DNA of 54,622 nt from Vulcanimicrobiota bacterium (lineage in GTDB: Bacteria > Vulcanimicrobiota > Vulcanimicrobiia > Vulcanimicrobiales > Vulcanimicrobiaceae), in contig PLTN01000140.1 of NCBI GenBank assembly GCA_003164495.1, forward strand, positions 1-54,622, in the 5' to 3' direction. Positions 24,104-32,428 of this stretch are shown piece after piece (position 1 is the first letter of the stretch; each line of letters begins with the position of its first letter). The notes below the pieces were generated by a model that saw nothing but the letters and a program-made list of their open reading frames with translations, was not told where the DNA came from and did no database searches. The position numbers were made by a program, and so were the translations under genes.

Positions 24104-26154
24104 TGGTCCACCGTGAGGATCATGTGGCCCGAAGATTGTACGTCGACGCGTACGTTGGGCGGGATGACGGTGGCCGAGCCGTCTTCTTGCACGATTGCCG
24201 GACCGTCGAACGAATCGCCGCCCAGCAGGTGCTGCCGGTCGTATACCTGCGCTTCGATTTCGGTGCGCGGGTCGAAGCGCACGCGCCGCTTACCGATCAG
24301 CGCGTTTGCGCCCGGGATGCCGTTGCCGTCGGCAAGGCCGGCCAGAACGGGCTTGCTGAGCCGTCCCACGATCGAGACGCGCGCCGCGATGATCTCCGCC
24401 GGTTCTTCGGGCGCGTTGTGACTGTAACGCAGCTGGTGTGCCGCGTCGAACGCGCTCTTGACGGCGGCTTGCGCGCTACCCGGCGCGAGCGGGATCGTCA
24501 CGGAGTAGTTCTGCCCGACGTAGCGCACGTCGATCGCGTGCTCGAGCAACGTGTGTTCGCTCGGCACGCCGGCCGAGCGGAGCCACGCGGACGCTTCCGT
24601 TTCCAGTGTGATGAAGAACTCTGTCGTGCCGCGCAAGCCCTCGTCGGTCAGCGGCGCGCGATAAGTTTGGGCGTACTCACGCCGCAGATCGGCCGTGAGC
24701 ATGCCGTAGGCCGAGAACGTCCCCGGTGCTTGCGGAATCACCACCGTGCGGATCGCCAGTTCGCGCGCCACGTCGACGGCGTGCAACGGTCCCGCACCGC
24801 CGTACGCGATCAAGGCGAAGTCGCGCGGATCGAGCCCGCGTTCGGTCGTCACCGCGCGTACGGCGTTCGCCATCGCGGCCGTCGCGATCGCGACGATTCC
24901 GCCGGCCGCCAGCGGCACGTCGAGGCCGAGCGGCGTCGCGATGTGCTCCGCAACCGCGCGCGTTGCGGCGGCGACGTCGAGGGCCATGCGTCCGCCGAGG
25001 AATCGTTCGGCCGCCAGATGGCCGAGCAGCAAATGCGCGTCGGTCACGGTCGGCAGCGTGCCGCCGTTGCCGTAGGCCGCGGGACCGGGACTCGCGCCCG
25101 CGCTTTCCGGACCAACGTGCAAGCCGCCCGCTTCATCGACCGACGCGATGCTGCCGCCGCCGGTGCCGATCTCCTTGATGTCGAGGACCGGGATGCGTAT
25201 CGCCAGACCTTCGTTGTAACCGCCGATGAAGTAATCGCTCGAGAGCGCCGCCGCACCGGCTTGCAACACGCACGCCTTGGCCGTCGTGCCGCCCATGTCG
25301 AAGCAGATCACGTTGTCGAGGCCCATGACGCCGCTGACGGCTTGCGAGGCCACCACGCCGCCGGCCGGACCCGACTCCAGCATCTGAATGCACTGTTCGC
25401 GCGCGGTCGCGACGTCGCACAGGCCGCCGCTGGACTGCATGATCAGGAGGTTGCCGTTGAAGCCGTCACTCGCCAGATGGCGTTCGAGGCGTTCGAGATA
25501 CGTGCTCACCCGCGGGCCCACGTAGGCGTTGGCCGCGACCGTCGAGGTGCGTTCGTATTCGCGCTGTTCGCGCGAGACGTGATGCGATGCCGTGATGAAC
25601 GCATCGGGCAGCGCCTCGCGCAAGAGTTCGACCATGCGCTGCTCGTGCGCAACGTTGACGTAGGAGTGCAGGAACAACACCGCAACCGCCTCGACGTTCT
25701 GCGCCTTGATCGCTTGCGCCACGCCGCGCGCGTCGGCCTCGTCGAGCGGCTTCTCCACCGATCCGTCATAGAGCATCCGCTCCGCGACTTCGAAGCGCAG
25801 CGCGCGCGGGATCAAGGGCACGTGCTTGCGGAACGCGAGGTTGAACGAGTCGGGCCGGTTGACGCGCCCGATCTCATAGACGTCGCGGAAGCCCTGCGTC
25901 GTGACCAGCGCGGTTTTCGCGCCCTTCCGTTCGAGAATCGCGTTGATCGCGACGGTCGAACCGTGAATGATGAACTCGGCGTCGCGCGGCGGACGCCCGG
26001 TCACCGCGATCGCATCGAGAATGCCGCGCACGAGATCGTCGGGCGTGCTCAACGATTTGCCGAAGGTCACCGAACCGTCGCTCGTGTCCATCACCGTCAC
26101 GTCGGTAAACGTGCCGCCGATGTCGACGCCGATCCGGAGCGCTTTACCGCTCAC
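24100..26154 (-). CDS. hyuA: Hydantoinase/oxoprolinase family subunit A
   Basis: A 684-residue ATPase subunit with an actin-like nucleotide fold. RIGVDIGGTFTDVTVMD is the phosphate-1 loop, ILERKGAKTALVTTQGFRDV marks Hydant_A_N, FDMGGTTAKACVLQAG and LIAYGGAGPLHAVDVA are core motifs, and the C-terminal domain has VRYVGQNYSV. It would phosphorylate the substrate carbonyl for ring opening or carboxylation. GTG at 26154 overlaps the stop of a small protein gene (GTGA). Lengths match N-methylhydantoinase-type subunits. Confidence 0.92.
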   Translation of the reverse strand: MSGKALRIGVDIGGTFTDVTVMDTSDGSVTFGKSLSTPDDLVRGILDAIAVTGRPPRDAEFIIHGSTVAINAILERKGAKTALVTTQGFRDVYEIGRVNRPDSFNLAFRKHVPLIPRALRFEVAERMLYDGSVEKPLDEADARGVAQAIKAQNVEAVAVLFLHSYVNVAHEQRMVELLREALPDAFITASHHVSREQREYERTSTVAANAYVGPRVSTYLERLERHLASDGFNGNLLIMQSSGGLCDVATAREQCIQMLESGPAGGVVASQAVSGVMGLDNVICFDMGGTTAKACVLQAGAAALSSDYFIGGYNEGLAIRIPVLDIKEIGTGGGSIASVDEAGGLHVGPESAGASPGPAAYGNGGTLPTVTDAHLLLGHLAAERFLGGRMALDVAAATRAVAEHIATPLGLDVPLAAGGIVAIATAAMANAVRAVTTERGLDPRDFALIAYGGAGPLHAVDVARELAIRTVVIPQAPGTFSAYGMLTADLRREYAQTYRAPLTDEGLRGTTEFFITLETEASAWLRSAGVPSEHTLLEHAIDVRYVGQNYSVTIPLAPGSAQAAVKSAFDAAHQLRYSHNAPEEPAEIIAARVSIVGRLSKPVLAGLADGNGIPGANALIGKRRVRFDPRTEIEAQVYDRQHLLGGDSFDGPAIVQEDGSATVIPPNVRVDVQSSGHMILTVDQ

Positions 26155-26450
26155 GAGCAGCGATGGGTGGAGAGAAAGTCGCGCAGCCAGCCGTTCCAGG
26201 CGGCTTCGATGGCAACTTCAGCGTCCGGCGCCGGGCGCGCGGCGATGCGCAGATCGGCGTCGGCAAGATGGATGTCGGGGGCGGGTTTGGTGACGATGAT
26301 GATCTCTCCACGTTCAACGAGCCGCTCGAGCGCGGCGGCGAATTCTTCCGGGTCACGCTGCGGCGCGATCCCGTATTGCACTTCGGTCACGAACAGCGCG
26401 GCCGCCGAACGGCGCTCGAACACGTCGACGATCGCCTCTTCCGCGGTCAC
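26151..26450 (-). CDS. Small acidic protein between SBP and HyuA, unknown function
   Basis: A 99-residue protein starting with GTG at 26450 (TAEEAIVDVFERRSAAALF), seven bases after the SBP stop and overlapping the HyuA start by four bases. Its middle, FAAALERLVERGEIIIVTKP, looks like a helix-turn-strand wing; the only Cys is next to the C-terminus. No family recognised. Its tight position suggests it is a third subunit or accessory factor of the HyuAB enzyme, by analogy with the small subunits of acetone- and acetophenone-carboxylases; a winged-helix regulator is the alternative. Confidence 0.65.
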   Translation of the reverse strand: MTAEEAIVDVFERRSAAALFVTEVQYGIAPQRDPEEFAAALERLVERGEIIIVTKPAPDIHLADADLRIAARPAPDAEVAIEAAWNGWLRDFLSTHRCS

Positions 26451-26457
26451 GCGCAGC

Positions 26458-27402
26458 CTACCGGTAAAAATACTCGGACGCTGGAAACGGCTTCGGCAAT
26501 ACGCCGTATTTCGCGGCAACGTCGATCACCGGCTGGTAATCCGAAACGAGCAGCGTCTCCGCGAACTGGCCGTGTTTGATCCGATCGACGACGGCCTGCG
26601 GTAGTTTGGTGTACTTCGCCAGGATGACTCCGGCGGCGGCGGGATTGGCGTTGGCCCATTGCGCCGTCTCTTTGATCGCGGCGATGAACTTTGCTGCCAG
26701 GACGGGATTTTTTGCCGTCCAGTCCTTGGTCGTGAAGAAGCCCGAGAGCACGTAGCGCGGCGCGATCGCGTTCTTGTCCATGTAGAGCGCGCGCAAACCC
26801 TTGTCGGTGCCGAAGGTGACGAAGGGCTCGCCGGTTACGGCCGCGTCGACCTTGCCGGACGAAACGGCGTCGTTTTCCTGGAAGATCGGAACCTCGATCC
26901 ACTTCACGGTTTTCGAGTCGCCGCCGTTCCGGTCGATCCAGGCTTCGACCGGCAGCATCGTGATGTTGTTGATCCCGTTGACCGCAATCGTCTTGCCGTT
27001 GAGGTCCTTGGCGTCGTGAATCGGCCCGGAGCCGTTGACCATGATCGCGAGCGTGGGCGCCGCGTAGCTGTTGAGCAGCGCCGGCGCGAGGTAGACCAGG
27101 GGCAAGCCGCGCACGTGCGCGTTCGAAATCGAGACGGTGTCGGCAAAGCCGGCATCGAGCGATCCACCCATGACCGCGGCCGCGATCGCCGCGCCGTTCT
27201 GCATGATCTGCAGATCGACATCGAGGCCTTGCTTCTTGAAGAAGCCCATGTCGACGGCATAGAACGCCTCGGCCGCCGCTTCGACCGTGATCACACCCAA
27301 GTGGATCGTGGCCGGCGCGGGGGCGGGCGCGGTTTGGGCCGACGCCCCGATCGGAACCAACGCCAGACAGAAGGCCAGCAGTTTTACAACGAACGAACGC
27401 AT
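26458..27402 (-). CDS. NMT1/SsuA-type ABC substrate-binding protein
   Basis: A 314-residue periplasmic SBP with signal peptide RSFVVKLLAFCLALVPIGAS ending at SAQTA and then a proline-alanine linker. Family features: FYAVDMGFFKKQGLDVDLQ, GGSLDAGFADTVSISNAHVR, DLNGKTIAVNGINNITM, AIAPRYVLSGFF, ending YGVLPKPFPASEYF. It is the paralogue of the proteins at 14818-15759 and 4178-4785. First gene of the run SBP, small protein, hyuA, hyuB, VC0807-like, so it likely captures the substrate of HyuAB. ATG at 27402. No permease or ATPase gene accompanies it. Confidence 0.86.
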   Translation of the reverse strand: MRSFVVKLLAFCLALVPIGASAQTAPAPAPATIHLGVITVEAAAEAFYAVDMGFFKKQGLDVDLQIMQNGAAIAAAVMGGSLDAGFADTVSISNAHVRGLPLVYLAPALLNSYAAPTLAIMVNGSGPIHDAKDLNGKTIAVNGINNITMLPVEAWIDRNGGDSKTVKWIEVPIFQENDAVSSGKVDAAVTGEPFVTFGTDKGLRALYMDKNAIAPRYVLSGFFTTKDWTAKNPVLAAKFIAAIKETAQWANANPAAAGVILAKYTKLPQAVVDRIKHGQFAETLLVSDYQPVIDVAAKYGVLPKPFPASEYFYR

Positions 27403-27444
27403 TTCAAAGGAATGCGTGAATCGGTCGCATTTTCCTCGCGCTAT

Positions 27445-27470
27445 GTCATCCCAATCAAGCTCGGGATGAC
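27445..27470. terminator. Short hairpin with REP-like sequence
   Basis: GTCATCCC (27445-27452) and GGGATGAC (27463-27470) pair perfectly around a 10-base loop that contains AAGCTC, a piece of the REP arm. It separates the SBP start from the end of the broken carotenoid gene and may terminate transcription of the latter. No T-run follows, so a Rho-independent function is uncertain. Confidence 0.45.
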
Positions 27471-28365
27471 TAGAATGAGCCGAGTAGACGCAGGGCGGTG
27501 AGGATCTTGGCACTCAACGGGACGAACGCGCGCCGGCCGAAGACGTCGTAACGGTTGGATTTGATCGCATCGAGGATGCCGCGGTACAGATGCAGCGCCA
27601 ACCGCACCGCGTAGCGGCTGTCCGGCTCCAGCAGCGCGATGCCTGGTTCCGCTTCGCGATAGAGCGCCCGCGCCCGCTCGATTTCAAAACGCATCAGCGT
27701 GACGAAACGCTCGTCGACGACGCCGTCGAACAGATCCGTCTCCGCGTAGCCGAAGTATGGAGATCTTCGGTGGGTGGTAGATGCGCCCTAACTGCGCATC
27801 TTCGCCGACGTCGCGCAAGATGTTGGTCAGTTGCATGGCACGGCCCAGCCCGGCGGCATGGCCGAGCGCCGAATCTTCGAGCGTACTGAGGATCGGCGTG
27901 ATCAGCACGCCGACGGTGGATACGACGAGGTAGCAGTAGTCGGAGAGCTCGCGATAGGTCGCGTAGCGGTTGACCGTGACGTCCATCCGGCACCGCGCAA
28001 CAGATCGAGCGCGGCGTGTAACGGCACGCCGAAACGCGCGGCGGCGTCGGCTAAGGCGGTGAAGATCGGCGTGCTCGCACGGCCCGCATAAGCGGCTTGG
28101 AGCTGGATCTCCCATTCGTTGAGCGCGGTAAGGCGTTCGGCCGCGCCGGTGTTGCGATCGACGATGTCGTCGGCCGTGCGGCAGAACGCGTAGACGGCCC
28201 ACACCGCGCGGCGTTCGGCGTACGGCAAGAAGCGCGAACTGAGGTAGCTCGGACATCCCGCGCCGCCGAGCATGGGGCGCTTCTCCAGCACCAGCACCGT
28301 ACGCCCCGCGTCGGCGAGGTACTTGGCGGCTGCTAGTCCTGCCGGACCGTCCCCACGATGACCAC
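27470..28365 (-). pseudogene. Chimeric remnant: phytoene desaturase N-terminus joined to frameshifted phytoene synthase
   Basis: Read on the minus strand, 28365 onward gives a flavin-binding start (VVIVG, then after a one-base shift GPAGLAAAKYLADAG and VLVLEKRPMLGG), as in plant-type phytoene desaturases. Near 28260 it passes directly into phytoene synthase (YLSSRFLPYAERRAVWAVYA, FCRTADDIVD, then a one-base loss near 27990, MDVTVNRYATYRELSDYCY, NILRDVGEDAQLGRIY, two more shifts near 27760, and FGYAETDLFDG to the C-terminus LTALRLLGSF). The desaturase body and the synthase start are missing. So both genes of an early C40 (or squalene-type) pathway are dead here. Sequencing error could explain single shifts but not the fusion. 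Confidence 0.85.
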
Positions 28366-28435
28366 ATCGAGCGGCGCCGTAGATCGGGGAGAATCAAAAG
28401 CAACGTTCGCCTGCATGCCGAAGGGGTGCCTTTCC

Positions 28436-29521
28436 ATGTCAGCAGCCACTTCCATCGGTCCCGAGACGAACATCCGCGAACTCGTCACCGCACTCCCCAT
28501 CGCGGAGGACGTGCTGGTGCGCTTCGGCCTCCACTGTTCGGGCTGCGGGGTGAACAAATACGAGACGATCGCCCAAGGCGCGGCGGCGCACGGCCTGCGT
28601 GCCGAGCCGATCGTCGCTGCCCTCAGCCAAGCGCGGCTCTCGGGCCGGGTGCCCACGATCAACAATGACGATCTCGTGCCGCACCGGCGCGCACCGGGCG
28701 AGTTCGCACGGCGGGCACGTTTCGCGCACGTCATTCCGGTCATGTCCGGCAAGGGCGGCGTCGGGAAGTCGCTGGTCACCGGGCTGCTCGCGGTCGGCTT
28801 GCGGCGTGCCGGCAAACGCGTCGGCATCCTCGACGCCGACATCACCGGGCCGTCGATCCCGCGCCTCTTCGGCCTGACCACGCCGCTCGGGATCGAGAGC
28901 GATCCGAACACCCCGGCCGGCACGCAGCCGCGGCCGTTGATGACGCCCGCCGTGACGCGTTCGGCGATCGAGGTCGTCTCCGCCAACCTGCTGACCGACA
29001 AGGAAGATACGGCGATGATCTGGCGCGGCCCGATTCTCTCCGGCGTCATCCGGCAATTCTACGAACAAGTGTTGTGGAGCGATCTGGACTATCTGCTGAT
29101 CGATCTGCCCCCGGGTACCTCCGACGCACCGCTGACGGTGCTGCAGTCGCTCGCCGTCGACGGCGTGGTGCTCGTGACGATGCCGCAAAAGCTCGCGACG
29201 ATGATCGTGCGCAAGGCAGCCAACTTGATCCATCAGTTGAAGAAACCGATTCTCGGCGTGGTCGAGAATATGTCGTACTTCGTGGCACCCGATACCGGCG
29301 TGCGCTACGACGTCTTCGGGCCCTCGTACGCCGATTCGGTCGCCGAGCTGGCGGGCGCACCGATACTCGGACGTCTGCCGATCAACCCGTATTTGGTGGA
29401 AAAGGCCGATGCGGGCCTGGTGGAAGAAATCGACGATCCGATCGTCGACGAGCTGGCCGCCGCGCTCGAACGTGCGGTTGCAATGATGCCCAAAGTCAAA
29501 GAAACGATCTCGATCATTTGA
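28436..29521 (+). CDS. Mrp/NBP35-type P-loop ATPase with N-terminal redox-disulfide domain
   Basis: A 361-residue iron-sulfur carrier-type ATPase. Residues 1-65 form a DUF1858-like domain (IRELVTALPIAEDVLVRFGL, then CSGCGVNKYETIAQGA with a CxxC). The ATPase follows: deviant Walker A in MSGKGGVGKSLVTGLLA, ILDADITGPSIPRLFG, LIDLPPGTSDAPLTV. It probably delivers Fe-S clusters to apo-proteins, consistent with the many Fe-S proteins nearby. The usual Mrp CxxC near the C-terminus is absent, so the DUF1858 CxxC may take its place. ATG at 28436 has AAGGGG nine bases before; an ATG seven codons upstream is possible. Confidence 0.88.
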   Translation: MSAATSIGPETNIRELVTALPIAEDVLVRFGLHCSGCGVNKYETIAQGAAAHGLRAEPIVAALSQARLSGRVPTINNDDLVPHRRAPGEFARRARFAHVIPVMSGKGGVGKSLVTGLLAVGLRRAGKRVGILDADITGPSIPRLFGLTTPLGIESDPNTPAGTQPRPLMTPAVTRSAIEVVSANLLTDKEDTAMIWRGPILSGVIRQFYEQVLWSDLDYLLIDLPPGTSDAPLTVLQSLAVDGVVLVTMPQKLATMIVRKAANLIHQLKKPILGVVENMSYFVAPDTGVRYDVFGPSYADSVAELAGAPILGRLPINPYLVEKADAGLVEEIDDPIVDELAAALERAVAMMPKVKETISII

Positions 29522-30723
29522 GCAACCGGAGTTCCATCGCACGCTTCGCCCTCGGCATCGCCTCGGGGCTGACGATTGGCTATACGCTCGCGCGCGTCAG
29601 CGACATGCTGGCCGACCTGGCATCACCGGCACCGGCGAAAGAACGCGATCCCAAACGCTACGGCGAAACCCGGCGCCTGTTGATGGTCGTCGGGCACACG
29701 CGTTCCGCGGCCGCGGGCGCGATGTGGGCGTTCGGCCTTTCGGACGTCTTCGAGCGCTCGCTCAAGTGGGTTCCGCTGCCGCTGCGCTTGCCCGTGTTCG
29801 TCGGGCTGCTCACCGCGATCGAAGCCGCGCGCGAGTGGCCGATCGACTATATCGAAGAGTATCAGCTCGAACGGATCTTCGGGAACAGCGAACGCACGCC
29901 GCAAGCGTGGGCGAACGATCGCCTCAAGGCGACGATCATCGGCGGCGGCGTCGGGATGCTGCTCTCCGGCGTCGCCGGTACGATCATGCGGCGCGCACCC
30001 AAACGCTGGCCGTGGATCGCGATCGCCGGCACGCCCGCGCTGATGGCGTTTGCCAACGTGGTTGCGCCCACGTTCATCATGCCGCTGTTCAACAAGTACA
30101 TCCCGCTCGAAGGCCCGCTCGAGGGACGCATTCGCGAACTCGCCGCGCGCTACGGCGTCGGCGGCGCCACGATCCTGCGCTTCGACATGAGTCGGCAAAC
30201 GAAGAAAGCCAACGCGTTCGTGACGGGCGTTTTCGGCACCGAGCGGATCGCGATCGCCGACACCTTGCTCGATGAATTTGCCGAAGACGAAACGCTCTTC
30301 GTCGTCGCGCACGAACTCGGCCACTACGTCAAACGCGATCCGTGGGTGGCAATCGCGCTCGGAACCGGACTGATCGCGCTTCCGCTGTTGATCGGGAACG
30401 CCGTGGTGCGGCGCACCACCGGCCGCGATGCCGGCGACGTGTCGAGCGCGATGCGGCTGGGCTTCTATCTTGCCATCGGCCAACTCGCGGCGCTCCCGGT
30501 CGCGAACGCGTTCTCGCGCATGATCGAACGCCGCGCCGACCGCTTCGCCGTCGAGGCGACGAACGACGCCGCCAGCGGCGCCCGCGCGTTCCGCCGGTTA
30601 CGCGATCAGAACCTGGCCGAAGACGAAGGGCCGTGGTGGTCGGAAGTGCTGTTCTCGTCCCATCCGTCGCTCGGCTCACGCATCGCGGCGCTGGAAAGCG
30701 GGGCCGCGACCGCGTCGAGATAG
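29518..30723 (+). CDS. M48 family zinc metalloprotease (Ste24/HtpX-like)
   Basis: A 401-residue membrane protease that starts with TTG at 29518, overlapping the Mrp stop (TTGA). The zinc site is VVAHELGHYVKRD (near 264), and the third ligand lies in RRADRFAVEATNDAAS. N-terminal hydrophobic segments (IARFALGIASGLTIGYTLA, RLPVFVGLLTAIEAA, TIIGGGVGMLLSGVAG) anchor it, and the soluble part includes RQTKKANAFVTGVFG, diagnostic of the Ste24 group. Family members cleave membrane proteins or prenylated peptides at the inner membrane. Coupled to the Mrp gene; its 3' end overlaps the convergent DUF2461 gene by 118 bases. Confidence 0.9.
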   Translation: MSNRSSIARFALGIASGLTIGYTLARVSDMLADLASPAPAKERDPKRYGETRRLLMVVGHTRSAAAGAMWAFGLSDVFERSLKWVPLPLRLPVFVGLLTAIEAAREWPIDYIEEYQLERIFGNSERTPQAWANDRLKATIIGGGVGMLLSGVAGTIMRRAPKRWPWIAIAGTPALMAFANVVAPTFIMPLFNKYIPLEGPLEGRIRELAARYGVGGATILRFDMSRQTKKANAFVTGVFGTERIAIADTLLDEFAEDETLFVVAHELGHYVKRDPWVAIALGTGLIALPLLIGNAVVRRTTGRDAGDVSSAMRLGFYLAIGQLAALPVANAFSRMIERRADRFAVEATNDAASGARAFRRLRDQNLAEDEGPWWSEVLFSSHPSLGSRIAALESGAATASR

Positions 30724-31373
30724 GCGACAAACGGGGCGCAGTCGCGAATCGCGGCCGCGAAGGATGCGTAAGGACCGTTCTTGGCGATCTCCGCGTCGGT
30801 GTACGAGCGTCCCACGAGGTAGTTGCGCGCGCGAACGAGTTCGCCGCGCGGATGATCTTTGGGGAACCCGCGCGGCATGCGGACGAGCGCATCCGTGCGC
30901 AGCGGCAAGTACGGTGCCATCGACTTGGCGCGCAGGATCCGGTCGAACGGACGGGCATCGGCGGCCATCGATCGGCGCAGCGCTTCGAGGACCGGCTTTT
31001 CGGGCGTATAGATGCCCGCACCGAAGCGCGTGTTGCCCGGTGCCACCGTCACGTAGTAGCCCGCGTTGGCCCCGCTCTTCCCGAGCGGCGAGAGCCAAGC
31101 CGACACGTGGGTCTTGAACGGCGTCTTGTCGTTCGAGAAACGGATGTCGCGCGCGAGGCGAAAGAGGCACTTGCGCGGGTCGACGTAGGCGAAGCGCTCG
31201 TCGAAGCGCACGGCCGAGACCAGCAGTGCGGTCACGAGATCTTCCCACTCCGGCCGGATGTGTTCGTCGTAGACGCCGCGATGCGCCGCAAACCACGCCC
31301 GGTCGTTGTTCTTCTTCAACTGACGCAGCCACCGTAACGCGCGCGCCGCATCAAACGGTTCGTTGCCCTTCAT
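30606..31373 (-). CDS. DUF2461 (TIGR02453) family protein
   Basis: A 255-residue protein of unknown function: ALRWLRQLKKNNDRAWFAAH, YVDPRKCLFRLARDIRFSND, KTPFKTHVSAWLSPLGKSG, GFPKDHPRGELVRARNY, then VAYLDAVAAPLSSA, where the family domain normally ends. About 30 further residues (EPSDGWDENSTSDHHGP) run antisense through the M48 gene, which looks like read-through into non-native sequence after loss of a stop. ATG at 31373 overlaps the glycosyltransferase stop (ATGA). Confidence 0.8.
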   Translation of the reverse strand: MKGNEPFDAARALRWLRQLKKNNDRAWFAAHRGVYDEHIRPEWEDLVTALLVSAVRFDERFAYVDPRKCLFRLARDIRFSNDKTPFKTHVSAWLSPLGKSGANAGYYVTVAPGNTRFGAGIYTPEKPVLEALRRSMAADARPFDRILRAKSMAPYLPLRTDALVRMPRGFPKDHPRGELVRARNYLVGRSYTDAEIAKNGPYASFAAAIRDCAPFVAYLDAVAAPLSSAAMREPSDGWDENSTSDHHGPSSSARF

Positions 31374-32428
31374 GCGAAGAGTTCGTTCCACATGCGTTCG
31401 AAGACGGCATCCCACGTGCGGTTTGCTGCGGCGGCGAAGGCACGTTCGATGCGTTCGCGCGGGGCGTTGCGGGCTTCGTGCACGGCGGCGATAAACGCCT
31501 CGGGGCCTGCGGCGATGTAGACGAGCTCACCGTAGTCGGCAACGACGTCGGCGATCGGCGTCGACACCACGGGGCGGCGCGCGGCGAAGTATTCGAGCGT
31601 CTTGGTCGGCGAGATCGACGCGGTCGCGCGGTTGATCGCGAAGGGCATCAGCGCGACGTCGACGCCGGCCAGCAACGAGGGCAGCGCGTTGTACGGGAGC
31701 CGCCCGGTGTAGTGCACGTTGGGGCGTTGCGGCAAGAGCGCCGGATCGACTTTCACGACCGGCCCGGCCAAGATCACGTGCCCGTGCGGAAACGCGTCCG
31801 CCAGCGCCGCGATCAGCGCATAGTCCAGCCGTTCATCGATCACGCCGACGTACGCCATCACGGGGGCATTCAGCATCGCCGCGAGCGGATGCGGCCCGAC
31901 GTCCGCCGCGAAACGGTCGAGTTCGACGCCGCTCGGATGCAGGTGCACCTTCGCACCGTGCGCCCGGCGATGTTCGTAGAGCGTGCGGCCGCCGGCGAAC
32001 ACGATGCCGGCGCGCTCGAGCAAGGCCGCTTCGCGCTCGCGCATTCCACGCGGGGCGAAGTCGAAGTTCGCGAGGTCATCCATCGCGTCGTAGACCACCG
32101 TTGCTGCGTTGAAGGCCTCGATCAGCTCGCTCATCATCGGCGTGTAGAGCCACGCGCCGCACGTGCGCGATCCGGCCAGTTCGTGCGCCGTCGCGAGCGC
32201 CTGCGCGTCGATCAGCGGATCGCCCCAGCCGCGCCGGCGCAGCGGCCGGATCAGCGTCAGGTCACCGAAACGACGGATTTCGTCGCGATCTTCGGCGGCA
32301 CCGTAGGGTTCCTCGACGACGATCACCGGCAGCCGTTGCGCGAGACGCGTGAGCAGATGATGCGGGCGCTGCCAGACGCCGTCCCACCGCAGGTGGAGGC
32401 CGGCGACGAAGATCTCCGGCGCCGTCAC
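31370..32428 (-). CDS. GT4-like glycosyltransferase
   Basis: A 352-residue GT-B enzyme. The N-terminal domain begins IFVAGLHLRWDGVWQRPHHL (a motif of GT4 family transferases), passes AGIVFAGGRTLYEHRRAHG, and the donor domain has VMAYVGVIDERLDYALIA, VHYTGRLPYNALPSLLAGVD and SISPTKTLEYFAARRPVVST with the catalytic Glu. Starts with GTG at 32428, overlapping the GH1-like stop (GTGA). Together with the GH1-like gene it may build or trim an extracellular glycan or a polyprenyl-linked sugar. Sugar specificity unknown. Confidence 0.88.
   Translation of the reverse strand: MTAPEIFVAGLHLRWDGVWQRPHHLLTRLAQRLPVIVVEEPYGAAEDRDEIRRFGDLTLIRPLRRRGWGDPLIDAQALATAHELAGSRTCGAWLYTPMMSELIEAFNAATVVYDAMDDLANFDFAPRGMREREAALLERAGIVFAGGRTLYEHRRAHGAKVHLHPSGVELDRFAADVGPHPLAAMLNAPVMAYVGVIDERLDYALIAALADAFPHGHVILAGPVVKVDPALLPQRPNVHYTGRLPYNALPSLLAGVDVALMPFAINRATASISPTKTLEYFAARRPVVSTPIADVVADYGELVYIAAGPEAFIAAVHEARNAPRERIERAFAAAANRTWDAVFERMWNELFA

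Noticed and set aside
24103..26604. Open frame of more than 800 codons on the plus strand
   Set aside because: It runs antisense through hyuA, which has complete motifs; its own translation is Arg-rich and featureless.
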